Positions 60,601-64,000 of a stretch of DNA of 64,000 bases are shown here, piece after piece. Position numbers and translations under genes: made by a program. The stretch covers positions 124,001 to 188,000 of the forward strand of contig VWZX01009991.1 of assembly GCA_013399015.1 (NCBI GenBank). The letters are read 5' to 3'. This DNA is from Galbula dea. Its lineage: Eukaryota > Chordata > Aves > Piciformes > Galbulidae. The notes under the pieces are model-generated. The model was not told where the DNA came from. It searched no databases and saw nothing but the letters and a program-made list of their open reading frames with translations. Positions within the stretch are counted from its first letter, which is position 1; every line of letters starts with the position of its first letter.

Positions 60601-61669
60601 TAAGGAAGTCATTGAAGTGGCAGTCAAGCATGAAGCATGATGAAGAACTATGCCCCCTTCACAGCTGGAGATTACAATCATATTTATGCTCTTCATGCCT
60701 TATTGGAAAAAAGTAAATTTGTGAACTGAGAACTTGTTTGCTTTGGGACAATTGCAGTGCATGGTGAAGTACACTGCAGAAAAACAGGAGTTGTACTGAG
60801 TACAGTCAAGAGTTAGAAAAAAGTATGTATGTCACTGTTAGCTGGTACTGATCCGAAACAACAGGTGCATCTCTCTTCTTTCCAAACCTAACATAATATG
60901 GATGTAGCACTCTGTGAAGATACACTGGCTTGTGTTGATAACTAGTTGGCTCCTGCAATAGTGATGTATCCACTGTGTACAGAATTCCTCCCCTGCTTTT
61001 CCCAGGGTACTGTGTTTGTCCAGCTTGCCAGTCTCTCAGCAGGCACAACCCTGAGCTCCCTCGAACACTACTTGTGTCTGAATATGACTGTGCCCAAAGG
61101 TGGAACTTTCTTGTTTTCTCCAGACATAAAGGGATCAGTCACCAGCAGGCTGTCAGTTAATTTTGCTTAACCATTGATTTAGGCTGTGCAGACAATAAAG
61201 TTCTCATGTCTCCAGCTGGTCTATGAAGGCACCTCCCATGTAATTTGTCAGCATAAAGGCATGACTTTCTCAACTGAGCTGCAAATACAATATAAATCAG
61301 ATGGCTAAAAGCATGAACAGGCTTTTAGGCTTCCTATTATTTTTTGGGGAAGCATGAGATATTTTTACAGTTATGAAAATACAGTACAGTGTATCATTGA
61401 ATCCTTAATAGAAAGTTAATGTGCCAGTACTGCTTCATGATTAATGATTCCAAATGTCAGCTCAGTCTCCTTGTGTAAGCTGCAGAGTGCCTGTCAGACC
61501 CCATTATGAGTGACAACGACTACTTCTTGTGTTTTAACAGGCAGAAGAGTTCCACTCTGTTGTCCATGTCCTTTTGGAGTGGCTGGCAGAGGCAGAGCAG
61601 GCTCTTCGTTTCCATGGGGTCCTTCCAGATGATGAGGAGGCCTTACGTACACTGATAGACCAGCACAGG
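496..61669 (+). CDS. DST: Dystonin (DST/BPAG1) spectrin-repeat rod, 32 exons, partial at both ends
   Basis: This gene-level entry covers a spliced coding region. Joined GT-AG exons give one open frame of 2,364 codons made almost wholly of amphipathic three-helix spectrin repeats. There are about 22 helix-A segments, many with the repeat-typical Trp followed by Leu and Glu (WLTETE, WLTDTE, WLEESE). Spectraplakins link actin, microtubules and intermediate filaments, and the rod is their spacer. I chose DST over MACF1 because the distal repeats ([36 protein letters not shown]) fit my memory of vertebrate dystonin, while I recall MACF1 differing at these positions. No actin-binding, plakin, EF-hand or GAR domain is present in the window. 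In 31 introns only five phases are non-zero (after exons 2, 6, 9, 16 and 29), and each is matched by the next exon. The DST call is recollection-based; the spectraplakin call is secure. Confidence 0.88.
1563..2064 (-). mobile_element. Avian endogenous-retrovirus LTR fragment, minus orientation
   Basis: This stretch is unlike the surrounding intron and resembles LTRs common in bird genomes. Read on the minus strand it shows a TATA-like TATATAAACT (1959-1968), a CRE-like core at 1976-1981 just upstream, and the 'gtattccatccc' block that usually precedes them. A (TAA) microsatellite and A-rich stretch follow downstream. No gag, pol or env sequence accompanies it, so it is a solo LTR or fragment. 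I could not fix the ends or find a target-site duplication, and the ERV class is undetermined. Identification is by memory of the family. Confidence 0.6.
1709..1727. repeat. (TAA)n microsatellite
   Basis: About six tandem TAA units lie inside the LTR-like fragment. Confidence 0.9.
2065..2770 (+). mobile_element. CR1 LINE, 5'-truncated, sense orientation
   Basis: The 3' portion of a CR1 element ends in the typical GGTCCTTTCCAACTGTAATG block and two octamer-like repeats (GATTCTGTGATTCTG). It includes the C-terminal part of the reverse-transcriptase ORF as a broken pseudogene. The first piece (2075-2506) contains EKDLGVLID and [18 protein letters not shown]. The second (within 2478-2690, another frame) contains [23 protein letters not shown] frameshift near 2480-2500 separates them, so the copy is dead. 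It is heavily 5'-truncated and the LTR fragment lies directly upstream. Confidence 0.93.
3522..4017 (+). CDS. DST: DST rod exon 2
   Basis: The acceptor is ctttcttcccag|ATT and the donor TCAG|gttagt, leaving one base of a split Asp codon completed by exon 3. Residues 67-231 hold helices B and C of one repeat ([28 protein letters not shown]). A repeat follows whose helix A ([19 protein letters not shown]) has Leu in the usual Trp position. The exon ends in [11 protein letters not shown]. At 496 nt it is larger than most exons here. Confidence 0.94.
4018..4911 (+). other. DST: Intron 2
   Basis: 894 bp of ordinary AT-rich intron with no repeat or exon recognised. It ends with a pyrimidine tract and ctcttttgtag. 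Confidence 0.75.
4912..6386 (+). CDS. DST: DST rod exon 3, large exon with about five spectrin repeats
   Basis: This 1,475-nt exon starts with AT of a split Asp codon and ends in phase 0 at TTTAAG|gtagga. Residues 233-723 contain successive helix-A segments. They are [54 protein letters not shown] (no Trp), [20 protein letters not shown] (Phe in place of Trp) and [20 protein letters not shown]. It closes with [13 protein letters not shown] at the A/B loop. The first ATG at 4968 is internal and not a start. In the long isoform this exon joins the one at 16837, across the intron holding the internal promoter. Confidence 0.95.
8015..8690 (-). mobile_element. CR1 LINE, antisense to DST
   Basis: On the plus strand it begins with the CR1 3' end (AGAATCATCGAATTG... 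GTTGGAAGGGACC) and runs 5'-ward to about 8690. A minus-strand reading (8231-8485) gives reverse-transcriptase C-terminal motifs [16 protein letters not shown] and [18 protein letters not shown], homologous to the copy at 2065-2770. The frame shifts between segments, so it is a dead 5'-truncated copy. Confidence 0.93.
9330..9362. repeat. Perfect 13-bp inverted repeat, 7-nt loop
   Basis: CAATAAATCTATC (9330-9342) and GATAGATTTATTG (9350-9362) are exact reverse complements around a TTTGGTG loop. The function is unknown, and the AT-rich stem argues against a microRNA precursor. Confidence 0.85.
10358..10460 (-). mobile_element. CR1 3'-end fragment, antisense
   Basis: AGAATCATGGAATCATTTAG then TTGGAAAAGACCTTTAAGATC match the CR1 3' end in reverse. 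The later piece, CCATGTCCCTAACTGCCAAATC followed by ACACGTCTTT, matches a different CR1 subfamily from the copy at 8015. It is about 100 bp and diverged. Confidence 0.82.
11765..12330 (+). promoter_or_regulatory. DST: CpG island, probable internal DST promoter
   Basis: I count roughly 70 CpG dinucleotides in about 540 bp, against very few in the flanking intron. There are GC boxes at 11795-11801 (GGGGCGG) and around 11999-12007, and a CRE-like TGATGTCA at 11986-11993. An ETS-like ACTTCCG lies just upstream near 11754. No convincing TATA box is seen, as expected for a CpG-island promoter. It lies about 950 bp upstream of the ATG at 13285, so transcription probably reads toward that exon. The start site is not determined. 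Confidence 0.75.
11986..11993 (+). promoter_or_regulatory. CRE-like site in the CpG island
   Basis: TGATGTCA differs by one base from the CREB/ATF palindrome TGACGTCA and sits next to a GC box. Occupancy is inferred only. Confidence 0.4.
12331..13283 (+). other. DST: Presumed 5'-UTR and first intron of the internal-promoter transcript
   Basis: No coding frame is convincing here. The region ends with caaatactttcag, a usable acceptor directly before G-ATG at 13284. Possible donors include GCG|gtacgc in the CpG island, CTG|gtacaa near 12600 and the strong CAG|gtaaat at 13089. I cannot decide among a spliced 5'-UTR and a contiguous one. Confidence 0.4.
13066..13089 (+). other. Candidate 24-nt non-coding micro-exon
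   Basis: It is flanked by a pyrimidine-poor but valid acceptor (cactttatattttag) and a near-consensus donor (CAG|gtaaat). If used, it would be a 5'-UTR exon before the acceptor at 13283. This is speculative. Confidence 0.2.
13284..14571 (+). CDS. DST: Alternative first coding exon of DST (429 codons, internal promoter)
   Basis: The ATG is at 13285 in strong context (A at -3, G at +4), and an in-frame TAG at 13255 makes it the first possible start. The 429 codons end at AACAAG|gtaatt in phase 0, compatible with the acceptor at 16836. Read-through would stop two codons later. Gly2 with Ser6 ([10 protein letters not shown]) fits N-myristoylation; Cys10 and Cys17 could be palmitoylated. Conserved-looking blocks are residues 31-42 ([12 protein letters not shown]), 100-118 ([19 protein letters not shown]) and 134-146 ([13 protein letters not shown]). 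The rest is acidic and Ser-rich, with CK2-like sites at 180-186 and 366-372, and probably disordered. I recall a related MGKPLSRP N-terminus in annotated MACF1 models. No known catalytic domain is seen. Confidence 0.85.
14572..16836 (+). other. DST: 3' part of intron 3
   Basis: 2.3 kb between the alternative first exon and the exon at 16837. It contains pyrimidine-rich stretches around 16480-16580 but no repeat or exon that I recognise. Confidence 0.65.
16837..16998 (+). CDS. DST: DST rod exon 4, common acceptor for both isoforms
   Basis: The acceptor is caactgcag|GTA and the donor AAGAAG|gttatt, both phase 0. Residues 724-777 start [15 protein letters not shown] and end WKTLNKK. These are helix B and part of helix C of a repeat whose helix A is at the end of exon 3. 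When the alternative first exon is used, this half-repeat follows the disordered N-terminus directly. Confidence 0.95.
16999..18100 (+). other. DST: Intron 4
   Basis: 1.1 kb with no recognised feature. It ends in a long T tract before the acceptor. Confidence 0.7.
18101..18271 (+). CDS. DST: DST rod exon 5
   Basis: Residues 778-834, phase 0 at both ends (tttttttcag|GTT; CAGAAA|gtaagt). It finishes helix C ([15 protein letters not shown]), then gives a canonical helix [20 protein letters not shown], and ends KAQIQEQK at the A/B loop. Confidence 0.95.
18272..19568 (+). other. DST: Intron 5
   Basis: 1.3 kb with one compound microsatellite (19100-19127) and nothing else recognised. Confidence 0.7.
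19100..19127. repeat. Compound (TA)n(CA)n microsatellite
   Basis: About six TA units are followed by about seven CA units. Confidence 0.9.
19569..19735 (+). CDS. DST: DST rod exon 6
   Basis: Residues 835-889 plus two bases of a split Arg codon (AG|G). Acceptor ctctgcag, donor ACAAG|gtacta. It holds helices B and C of one repeat, from [20 protein letters not shown] to [12 protein letters not shown]. This is one of five exons with a non-zero end phase. Confidence 0.94.
19736..21985 (+). other. DST: Intron 6
   Basis: 2.25 kb. An AC-rich low-complexity stretch (20355-20440) and T/G-rich sequence near 21900-21925 are the only features seen. The acceptor is cttggcatgtctcag. Confidence 0.7.
20355..20440. 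repeat. (AAACC)-like low-complexity repeat
   Basis: Irregular AAACC, AAACA and AAAACC units over about 85 bp. Confidence 0.8.
21986..22145 (+). CDS. DST: DST rod exon 7
   Basis: The first base completes the split Arg. Residues 891-943 run [18 protein letters not shown], then helix A with Trp ([17 protein letters not shown]), and end QIAQHK|gtaaga in phase 0. Confidence 0.95.
22383..22709 (+). CDS. DST: DST rod exon 8
   Basis: Residues 944-1052, phase 0 at both ends (aaaatatag|GCC; CTACTG|gtattt). It carries helices B and C ([34 protein letters not shown]) and the next helix [17 protein letters not shown], and so spans more than one helix set. Only 237 bp of unremarkable intron precede it and 167 bp follow. 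Confidence 0.95.
22877..22961 (+). CDS. DST: DST rod exon 9 (smallest, 85 nt)
   Basis: Residues 1053-1080 ([20 protein letters not shown]... LLKQTT) plus one base of a split Gly codon. Acceptor cttctcatag, donor ACAG|gtgagg. It is a helix-B exon. It is too short to stand out as an open frame and was found by splice sites and frame continuity. Confidence 0.92.
22962..24146 (+). other. DST: Intron 9, with assembly gap
   Basis: Contains a T/G-rich low-complexity run (about 23925-24015) leading into 76 Ns. The acceptor lies only 55 bp after the gap, so part of the branch-point region may be missing. Confidence 0.75.
24016..24091. other. Assembly gap (76 N)
   Basis: Undetermined bases sit between a G/T-rich run and a T-rich run, probably an unresolved simple repeat. 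Open frames drawn through it are not real. Confidence 0.99.
24147..24388 (+). CDS. DST: DST rod exon 10
   Basis: GT completes a split Gly codon. Residues 1082-1161 run [20 protein letters not shown] (helix C), then helix [21 protein letters not shown], ending QERQK|gtaagt in phase 0. The acceptor is ctctgatattttag. Confidence 0.95.
24389..26050 (+). other. DST: Intron 10
   Basis: 1.7 kb, of which about 680 bp is an antisense CR1 (25159-25836). The rest shows nothing recognisable. Confidence 0.75.
25159..25836 (-). mobile_element. CR1 LINE, antisense to DST
   Basis: The 3' end (AGAATCATAGAATGTTAG... TTGGAAGGGACC) comes first on the plus strand. A minus-strand frame within 25563-25859 reads [28 protein letters not shown] and [14 protein letters not shown], the same reverse-transcriptase region as the copy at 2065-2770, before shifting frame. 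It is a dead 5'-truncated copy ending about 215 bp before exon 11. Confidence 0.93.
26051..26257 (+). CDS. DST: DST rod exon 11
   Basis: Residues 1162-1230, phase 0 at both ends (catttttcag|GAG; CAACAG|gtactg). It holds helices B and C ([40 protein letters not shown]), ending RSQQ at a repeat boundary. Confidence 0.95.
26524..26547. repeat. 24-bp perfect palindrome
   Basis: CTTAAGAAAGAA is followed directly by its exact reverse complement TTCTTTCTTAAG, with no spacer. It could form a cruciform, but no function is implied. Confidence 0.9.
28879..28918. repeat. Short tandem duplication, 22-bp period
   Basis: CAGATCCTTTTAATCCTC (28879-28896) recurs with one change at 28901-28918. Confidence 0.8.
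29563..29682 (+). CDS. DST: DST rod exon 12
   Basis: Residues 1231-1270, phase 0 at both ends (ccttatttag|TTT; CAAAAG|gtaaaa). This is a pure helix-A exon, [20 protein letters not shown], ending AQLQVQK at the A/B loop. A 176-bp intron follows. Confidence 0.95.
29859..29966 (+). CDS. DST: DST rod exon 13
   Basis: Residues 1271-1306, phase 0. The acceptor is gtgtttcaag (an AAG-type site) and the donor ATGAAG|gtaaag. It is a helix-B exon: [20 protein letters not shown] to EEEKKTMK. Confidence 0.93.
29967..31665 (+). other. DST: Intron 13
   Basis: 1.7 kb with a short (AC)n run near 30477-30489 and nothing else recognised. The open frame before 31666 is an intronic extension. Confidence 0.7.
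31666..31884 (+). CDS. DST: DST rod exon 14
   Basis: Residues 1307-1379, phase 0 at both ends (tattttacag|AAA; CATAGG|gtaagc). [20 protein letters not shown] is helix [21 protein letters not shown] is the next helix A. It ends QQQEEHR at the A/B loop. Confidence 0.95.
32285..32515 (+). mobile_element. CR1 LINE 3' end, sense
   Basis: A short 5'-truncated copy encodes the last reverse-transcriptase residues ([33 protein letters not shown]) and then the CR1 3' UTR with GGTCCCTTCCAACTCTGATG and ATTCTATGATTCTG octamers. Confidence 0.93.
33480..33553. repeat. (CAAA)n and purine-only tract
   Basis: About five CAAA units are followed by a run of A and G containing nine consecutive Gs. Confidence 0.85.
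35170..35373 (+). CDS. DST: DST rod exon 15
   Basis: Residues 1380-1447, phase 0 at both ends (gttatag|CAA; ACCCAG|gtatcc). It holds helices B and [21 protein letters not shown], then [20 protein letters not shown] at the repeat boundary. Confidence 0.95.
35374..38133 (+). other. DST: Intron 15
   Basis: 2.8 kb, AT-rich, with no mobile element, microsatellite or exon recognised. Confidence 0.65.
38134..38365 (+). CDS. DST: DST rod exon 16
   Basis: Residues 1448-1524 plus one base of a split Ala codon. Acceptor ccaccctaacag, donor AAAG|gtagta. [19 protein letters not shown] is a Trp-less helix [21 protein letters not shown] is helix B. A 344-bp featureless intron follows. Confidence 0.95.
38710..38936 (+). 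CDS. DST: DST rod exon 17
   Basis: CT completes the split Ala. Residues 1526-1600 run [20 protein letters not shown] (helix C), then [20 protein letters not shown] (helix A, Trp shifted), ending QQQEAAE|gtcagt in phase 0. Confidence 0.95.
38937..39608 (+). other. DST: Intron 17
   Basis: 672 bp with nothing recognised. The coding-like read-through after 38936 ends at TAG within about 120 bp. Confidence 0.7.
39609..39731 (+). CDS. DST: DST rod exon 18
   Basis: Residues 1601-1641, phase 0 at both ends (tctttgtag|GCT; GATGAG|gtatgg). It is a helix-B exon: [20 protein letters not shown] through [14 protein letters not shown]. Confidence 0.94.
39732..40459 (+). other. DST: Intron 18
   Basis: 728 bp with no recognised feature. 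Confidence 0.7.
40460..40561 (+). CDS. DST: DST rod exon 19 (102 nt)
   Basis: Residues 1642-1675, phase 0 (cttccttgcag|CTG; CTGCAG|gtgaga). It is a helix-C exon, [20 protein letters not shown], ending QYQDGLQ. Like exon 9 it was found from splice sites and frame. Confidence 0.93.
41177..41243 (+). mobile_element. CR1 3'-end remnant, sense
   Basis: About 65 bp match the very end of CR1: GGTGACTTTTAGAGGTCCCT followed by TCCAACCCAAATTATTCTGTGATTC. Confidence 0.8.
41787..41940. repeat. Tandem duplication, 77-bp period
   Basis: The unit starting GGGAGTAGTTCTCC at 41801 recurs at 41878 with a few substitutions. Both copies share CAGAGAGATGTGTAGCAG and GGCAGCTCCACCAAGCT. Two copies only. Confidence 0.9.
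42586..42687 (+). CDS. DST: DST rod exon 20 (102 nt)
   Basis: Residues 1676-1709, phase 0 (gattttcag|GCA; CTTAAG|gtatga). It is a helix-A exon, [20 protein letters not shown], ending KQQTEELK at the A/B loop. It is the same length as exon 19. Confidence 0.93.
42688..43746 (+). other. DST: Intron 20
   Basis: 1.06 kb with no recognised feature. Confidence 0.7.
43747..43920 (+). CDS. DST: DST rod exon 21
   Basis: Residues 1710-1767, phase 0 (tgccatag|CAA; AGACAG|gtaaat). Helices B and [21 protein letters not shown] to [14 protein letters not shown]. Confidence 0.95.
43921..44742 (+). other. DST: Intron 21
   Basis: 822 bp with nothing recognised. Confidence 0.7.
44743..44898 (+). CDS. DST: DST rod exon 22
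   Basis: Residues 1768-1819, phase 0 (ttactatag|CAC; CATCAT|gtatgt, a donor lacking the usual G at -1). Helix A is [20 protein letters not shown], ending IELAKHH at the A/B loop. Confidence 0.94.
44899..47218 (+). other. DST: Intron 22
   Basis: 2.3 kb with no mobile element or exon recognised. Confidence 0.65.
47219..47416 (+). CDS. DST: DST rod exon 23
   Basis: Residues 1820-1885, phase 0 (acaattgtag|GTG; GTCCAG|gtgaac). Helices B and [21 protein letters not shown] to [20 protein letters not shown]. The first ATG (47229) is internal. Confidence 0.95.
47417..47928 (+). other. DST: Intron 23
   Basis: 512 bp with nothing recognised. Confidence 0.7.
47929..48057 (+). CDS. DST: DST rod exon 24
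   Basis: Residues 1886-1928, phase 0 (gtgatttag|GCC; CATATG|gtaagt). Helix A is [20 protein letters not shown], ending REQLNTHM at the A/B loop. The exon length (129 nt) equals that of exon 32. Confidence 0.94.
48058..50215 (+). other. DST: Intron 24
   Basis: 2.16 kb with one CR1 fragment (49146-49264) and a pyrimidine tract just after it. No exon is recognised. Confidence 0.7.
49146..49264 (-). mobile_element. CR1 3'-end fragment, antisense
   Basis: AGAATCATCTGGGTTGGAAG then GGACCTCCAGAGGTCATTTAG and TCCAACCCCCC match a CR1 3' end. The fragment stops after the CAGCCTCACC block. Confidence 0.9.
50216..50386 (+). CDS. DST: DST rod exon 25
   Basis: Residues 1929-1985, phase 0 (cctttatttag|GAA; AGAAAA|gtatgt). 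Helices B and [21 protein letters not shown] to [16 protein letters not shown]. Confidence 0.95.
50387..51572 (+). other. DST: Intron 25
   Basis: 1.19 kb. The only feature seen is an 18-bp direct repeat (51463-51480 and 51491-51508) close to the acceptor. Confidence 0.7.
51463..51508. repeat. 18-bp direct repeat, 28-bp period
   Basis: AAAATGCTGAACTAAAAT occurs twice exactly. Each copy contains a branch-point-like CTGAAC. Confidence 0.9.
51573..51728 (+). CDS. DST: DST rod exon 26
   Basis: Residues 1986-2037, phase 0 (atctttacag|GCC; CACAAG|gtgtgt). Helix A is [20 protein letters not shown], ending FQIDEHK. A 220-bp unremarkable intron follows. Confidence 0.95.
51949..52155 (+). CDS. DST: DST rod exon 27
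   Basis: Residues 2038-2106, phase 0 (ctttcccag|GTT; AAACAG|gtaacc). Helices B and [41 protein letters not shown], ending RAKQ. Confidence 0.95.
52156..53814 (+). other. DST: Intron 27
   Basis: 1.66 kb with no repeat or exon recognised. Confidence 0.68.
53815..53934 (+). CDS. DST: DST rod exon 28
   Basis: Residues 2107-2146, phase 0 (ctgttctgcag|TTC; CATAAG|gtgagt). Helix A is [20 protein letters not shown], ending QLAQHK. The frame open upstream of 53815 is intronic. Confidence 0.95.
53935..58105 (+). other. DST: Intron 28
   Basis: At 4.2 kb it is the second-largest intron. It has a poly-A tract near 55862-55873 and scattered short open frames on both strands without recognisable protein motifs. 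I see no mobile element. It ends in a TATATATAG acceptor. Confidence 0.65.
58106..58275 (+). CDS. DST: DST rod exon 29
   Basis: Residues 2147-2202 plus two bases of a split Arg codon. Acceptor ccatatatatag, donor GAAAG|gtaaat. Helices B and [21 protein letters not shown] to [14 protein letters not shown]. Confidence 0.95.
58577..58736 (+). CDS. DST: DST rod exon 30
   Basis: The A completes the Arg codon. Residues 2204-2256 run [20 protein letters not shown], then helix [21 protein letters not shown], ending LIDNHK|gtaatt. A 301-bp intron with a T-tract acceptor precedes it. Confidence 0.95.
58737..60136 (+). other. DST: Intron 30
   Basis: 1.4 kb with nothing recognised. Confidence 0.68.
60137..60331 (+). 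CDS. DST: DST rod exon 31
   Basis: Residues 2257-2321, phase 0 (ggtgcctag|GTT; CGGCAG|gtaggg). [20 protein letters not shown] and [20 protein letters not shown] are helices B and C. These residues are among those I used to prefer dystonin over MACF1. Confidence 0.94.
60332..61540 (+). other. DST: Intron 31
   Basis: 1.2 kb with no recognised feature. Confidence 0.68.
61541..61669 (+). CDS. DST: DST rod exon 32, last exon in window
   Basis: Residues 2322-2364, phase 0 (gttttaacag|GCA; CACAGG|gtaagc). Helix A is [20 protein letters not shown], then [20 protein letters not shown] at the A/B loop. The following exon, which should begin with a helix B, is beyond the window. Confidence 0.94.
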
Positions 61670-64000
61670 GTAAGCAAGAGAATGAGTGGGCCCTCTTCAT
61701 TGCAGTAGGTCTGCTGGAGGGTAGGTAAAGGAAAGGAGGCAAGGGCTATCTCATATAGTCATGTTCAGTTTTGCAGCTGTTTTATATAGAGAAGCTAGAA
61801 ATATAATGGAGTTGATAGTTCTGTGCCCATACTGGTGCTGGGCTGTTGGAGTCCTCTTGGCTTACTAAGAAAGTAATGGACTTTAGGAAGTGGCTGTAAA
61901 CATTTAGAGACAGATGCAAACCCCTGTGTGGAATGTATGCTGCCTGACAGTGATAGGATAGGCTGCTACAGTAGCAGAAGTGTATCTGTCATCTTAGCAC
62001 CCTTGAGCAAACAGCATATCATTTTCTTTCAAGGTCATTTATAAATGTCAGCAGAATGATGTTACTGCCCATTAGGCTTCTGAAACAATGTGCTGTCATG
62101 CTTCACATGCATTAGGTACTGAGATATTGCAGTGCCCATAGGTATGCAGATACTAGGTAGACTAACTTTGCAGTAGTGAAAAGGGGAAAATAAGGTAAGT
62201 AAGGAGCATAGAGGTCATCCTTCCACTGTCCTAACTGGGGGCTACAGTCATGCACATTTAATCCCATGCAAAACTCTTTTTGCAAGTCCAGCAGTAGTAG
62301 AACCAAGAATGATTGTAAAAATGAAATTTCCCATGATGTTCTAGAACAAATTGTAAGGGTAATGGATTTGTTCATGGTTGCTCTCAAGAAAGTTGTAACA
62401 AAACTTACAAAATGGAGAGGGGAAAAGCATCCTGTTTGGATTGAGTTGGGGAATATTATTATGCAGAAGAATTCTGTGCAGGGTCTGAGTGAGGAAGGAT
62501 TCTTAACTGGGGAGTTCTCAAGATACTCAAACCTCAGGTTTTTGAAAAAGTGTTCAGATTTAGTTTATGGCCCTGGAAACTGGGTGCTGTTCTTTAACTG
62601 GCAAATGTACATATGCATCAGAGTATGCTGATGTTGGCAGTGGTAACCTTCTGTCTGTGATGCAATGAAATTGGTCTTTTAGCTGCCTTTTCTTGATGTG
62701 TTTTGTCAATTCCATTTAAGTTTTTGTTCTTCTGAATACAGAGGAGAGAACTGTCTGAATGAAATCTTAAGTCCAGTGAAATCATTAAAAAAAAGATTAA
62801 ACTGCTCCCTCTGCAATGTAGATTGATTAACAAAATATTTCTGTACTGGAGCTCAAAATTGTGTGGCCAAAACTGAAGCATAACTTGGATCCTTAAATCA
62901 TAACAGAGTTTGTCTCTGAGAAATTCTGTCCAGCTGGGGAGAAGAATTACTAGCACAGTACAACCAACCTCAGTGTTATATGTGGCCATACTGTACTTCA
63001 GGTTTTTTAGTGGACTTCAGATGTTCTCCCAAGCACATTTTCTTTTTAAAGGCCAAATAAAAGAAATACAGAAATTGTCAAGCTAAGAAAGATTGTGGTA
63101 CTGCTGCTTTACCATTCAATAACATTAGCTTTCCAGAGGAAAAAATGAAAGAAAAATAGAATATATGATCACAGAATGGTAGGGGTCCTAAGGGACCTCT
63201 GGAAAGCATCTAGTTTAACTCCCCTGCTAAAGCAGGCTCACCTAGAGGATGTTGCCCAGGACTGCATACAGATGGGGTTTGAGTATCTCCAGAGAAGAGC
63301 TACTAGTATGGTTTAAACACCATGTCTGTGTTATAAAACTGCAATATTAATATTAAAATATGTGTGACTGTGACATTATTTACATAAATATGAAATGTGT
63401 CTTCCTTTTGTCACTGTGATGCTTGTAAAATATTAGTATTTGTATCCATCTACATGTTGAAAGGTTTCTTCAGGATGATACTTTATCCAAATGGCCCATT
63501 CATGATTTTCTTTTCTTGAATACTGTGCATGATCTAATGAATTCTGTGCTCTTGGGCAGAGAGGTTTCTGTCACTGGCTATCCTCCCTAGGGGCTGAGAG
63601 GTGTAGTGAGTTAATGCACTGCATTGGTTCACGAGAAAGGTCCCATCTCCTCTCTTGTAAATGTGCCTACAACACTGGACTGCCCCAGGGCTCAATACAG
63701 TTAGCATCCTTTACTGAGGGAAAGCTTAGTACACTGGATGGAGTGTGTCACAGATTGAGATTTTGACATGTTCCAGTACTGTTGTGCAGGCAGAACAATG
63801 TTATTTGTTTTATTCCTGGCCTTGGCTTGTTTTGGTAGTCTTTCACTACAACAATCCTTGACTTTTCCAAAACTATTTTGCACTGGAATATTGTAAGAAC
63901 ATCTGCATTTTTATGAGAGAAAGGAGTGCTGTTATGATTGGGCCTTAAACTCCAATATTCACTTAAGCTGAAATCAAAATCTGCTAGTAATGAATCTCTC
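61670..64000 (+). other. DST: Intron 32 (partial)
   Basis: At least 2.3 kb. It contains one antisense CR1 fragment (63168-63297). I searched for the expected helix-B exon and did not find it. Confidence 0.65.
63168..63297 (-). mobile_element. CR1 3'-end fragment, antisense, diverged
   Basis: GATCACAGAATGGTAGGGGT then AGGGACCTCTGGAAAGCATC, TCCCCTGCTAAAGCAGG and GAGTATCTCCAGAGAAG follow the CR1 3'-end layout with many substitutions. Confidence 0.8.

Noticed and set aside
496..61669. Identity as MACF1 instead of DST
   Set aside because: The paralogues share the repeat architecture, but distal stretches such as [20 protein letters not shown] fit dystonin as I remember it better than MACF1. A database alignment would decide; it could reverse this call.
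1..64000. Prokaryotic-type systems (operons, CRISPR, toxin-antitoxin, phage)
   Set aside because: Split genes with GT-AG introns, CR1 elements and a CpG island show an animal nuclear locus; no such arrays or gene pairs are present.
61670..64000. A further rod exon before the window end
   Set aside because: I looked for a phase-0 helix-B exon beginning with an EF or VF-like start after an acceptor and found none with open frame and donor.

Overview
This is vertebrate nuclear DNA, almost certainly from a bird. Eight CR1 non-LTR retrotransposon copies carry the avian CR1 3' end (ATTCTATGATTCTG-like octamers), the introns are compact, and there is one avian-type retroviral LTR fragment. A run of 76 Ns at 24016-24091 shows a draft assembly. 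I cannot name the species.

The whole window lies inside one plus-strand gene, which I identify as dystonin (DST, also called BPAG1 or MACF2), a giant spectraplakin cytolinker. The paralogue MACF1 is the main alternative. I reconstruct 32 exons of the spectrin-repeat rod, 496-695 through 61541-61669. All have GT-AG introns, and the reading frame stays open across every junction for 2,364 codons. I count about 22 helix-A segments, or about 107 residues per repeat, which is the normal spectrin-repeat length. The window opens and closes inside introns. By family knowledge, the actin-binding and plakin domains lie upstream, and the EF-hands, GAR domain and EB-binding tail lie downstream.

The most interesting part is the 10.4 kb intron between 6386 and 16837. 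It holds a CpG island (about 11765-12330, with GC boxes and a CRE-like site) and, 0.95 kb further on, a 429-codon coding segment (13285-14571). That segment has a strong start context, an in-frame stop just upstream, and a phase-0 splice donor that matches the acceptor at 16837. It looks like an internal promoter with an alternative first coding exon. Its product would lack the upstream part of the molecule and begin with an N-myristoylation-like peptide (Met-Gly-Lys-Pro-Leu-Ser), a long acidic, Ser-rich, probably disordered region, and then the distal rod starting with half a spectrin repeat.

Layout: 1-495 intron; 496-6386 three exons covering about 7 repeats, five of them in one 1,475-nt exon; 6387-16836 large intron with the internal promoter and alternative first exon; 16837-61669 29 small exons (85-327 nt); 61670-64000 intron. 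Repeats: CR1 at 2065-2770 (+), 8015-8690 (-), 10358-10460 (-), 25159-25836 (-), 32285-32515 (+), 41177-41243 (+), 49146-49264 (-) and 63168-63297 (-); an LTR fragment at about 1563-2064 (-); and several microsatellites, palindromes and tandem duplications. I saw no tRNA, rRNA, CRISPR array or second host gene. Residue numbers in the exon entries count from the first whole codon at 498.
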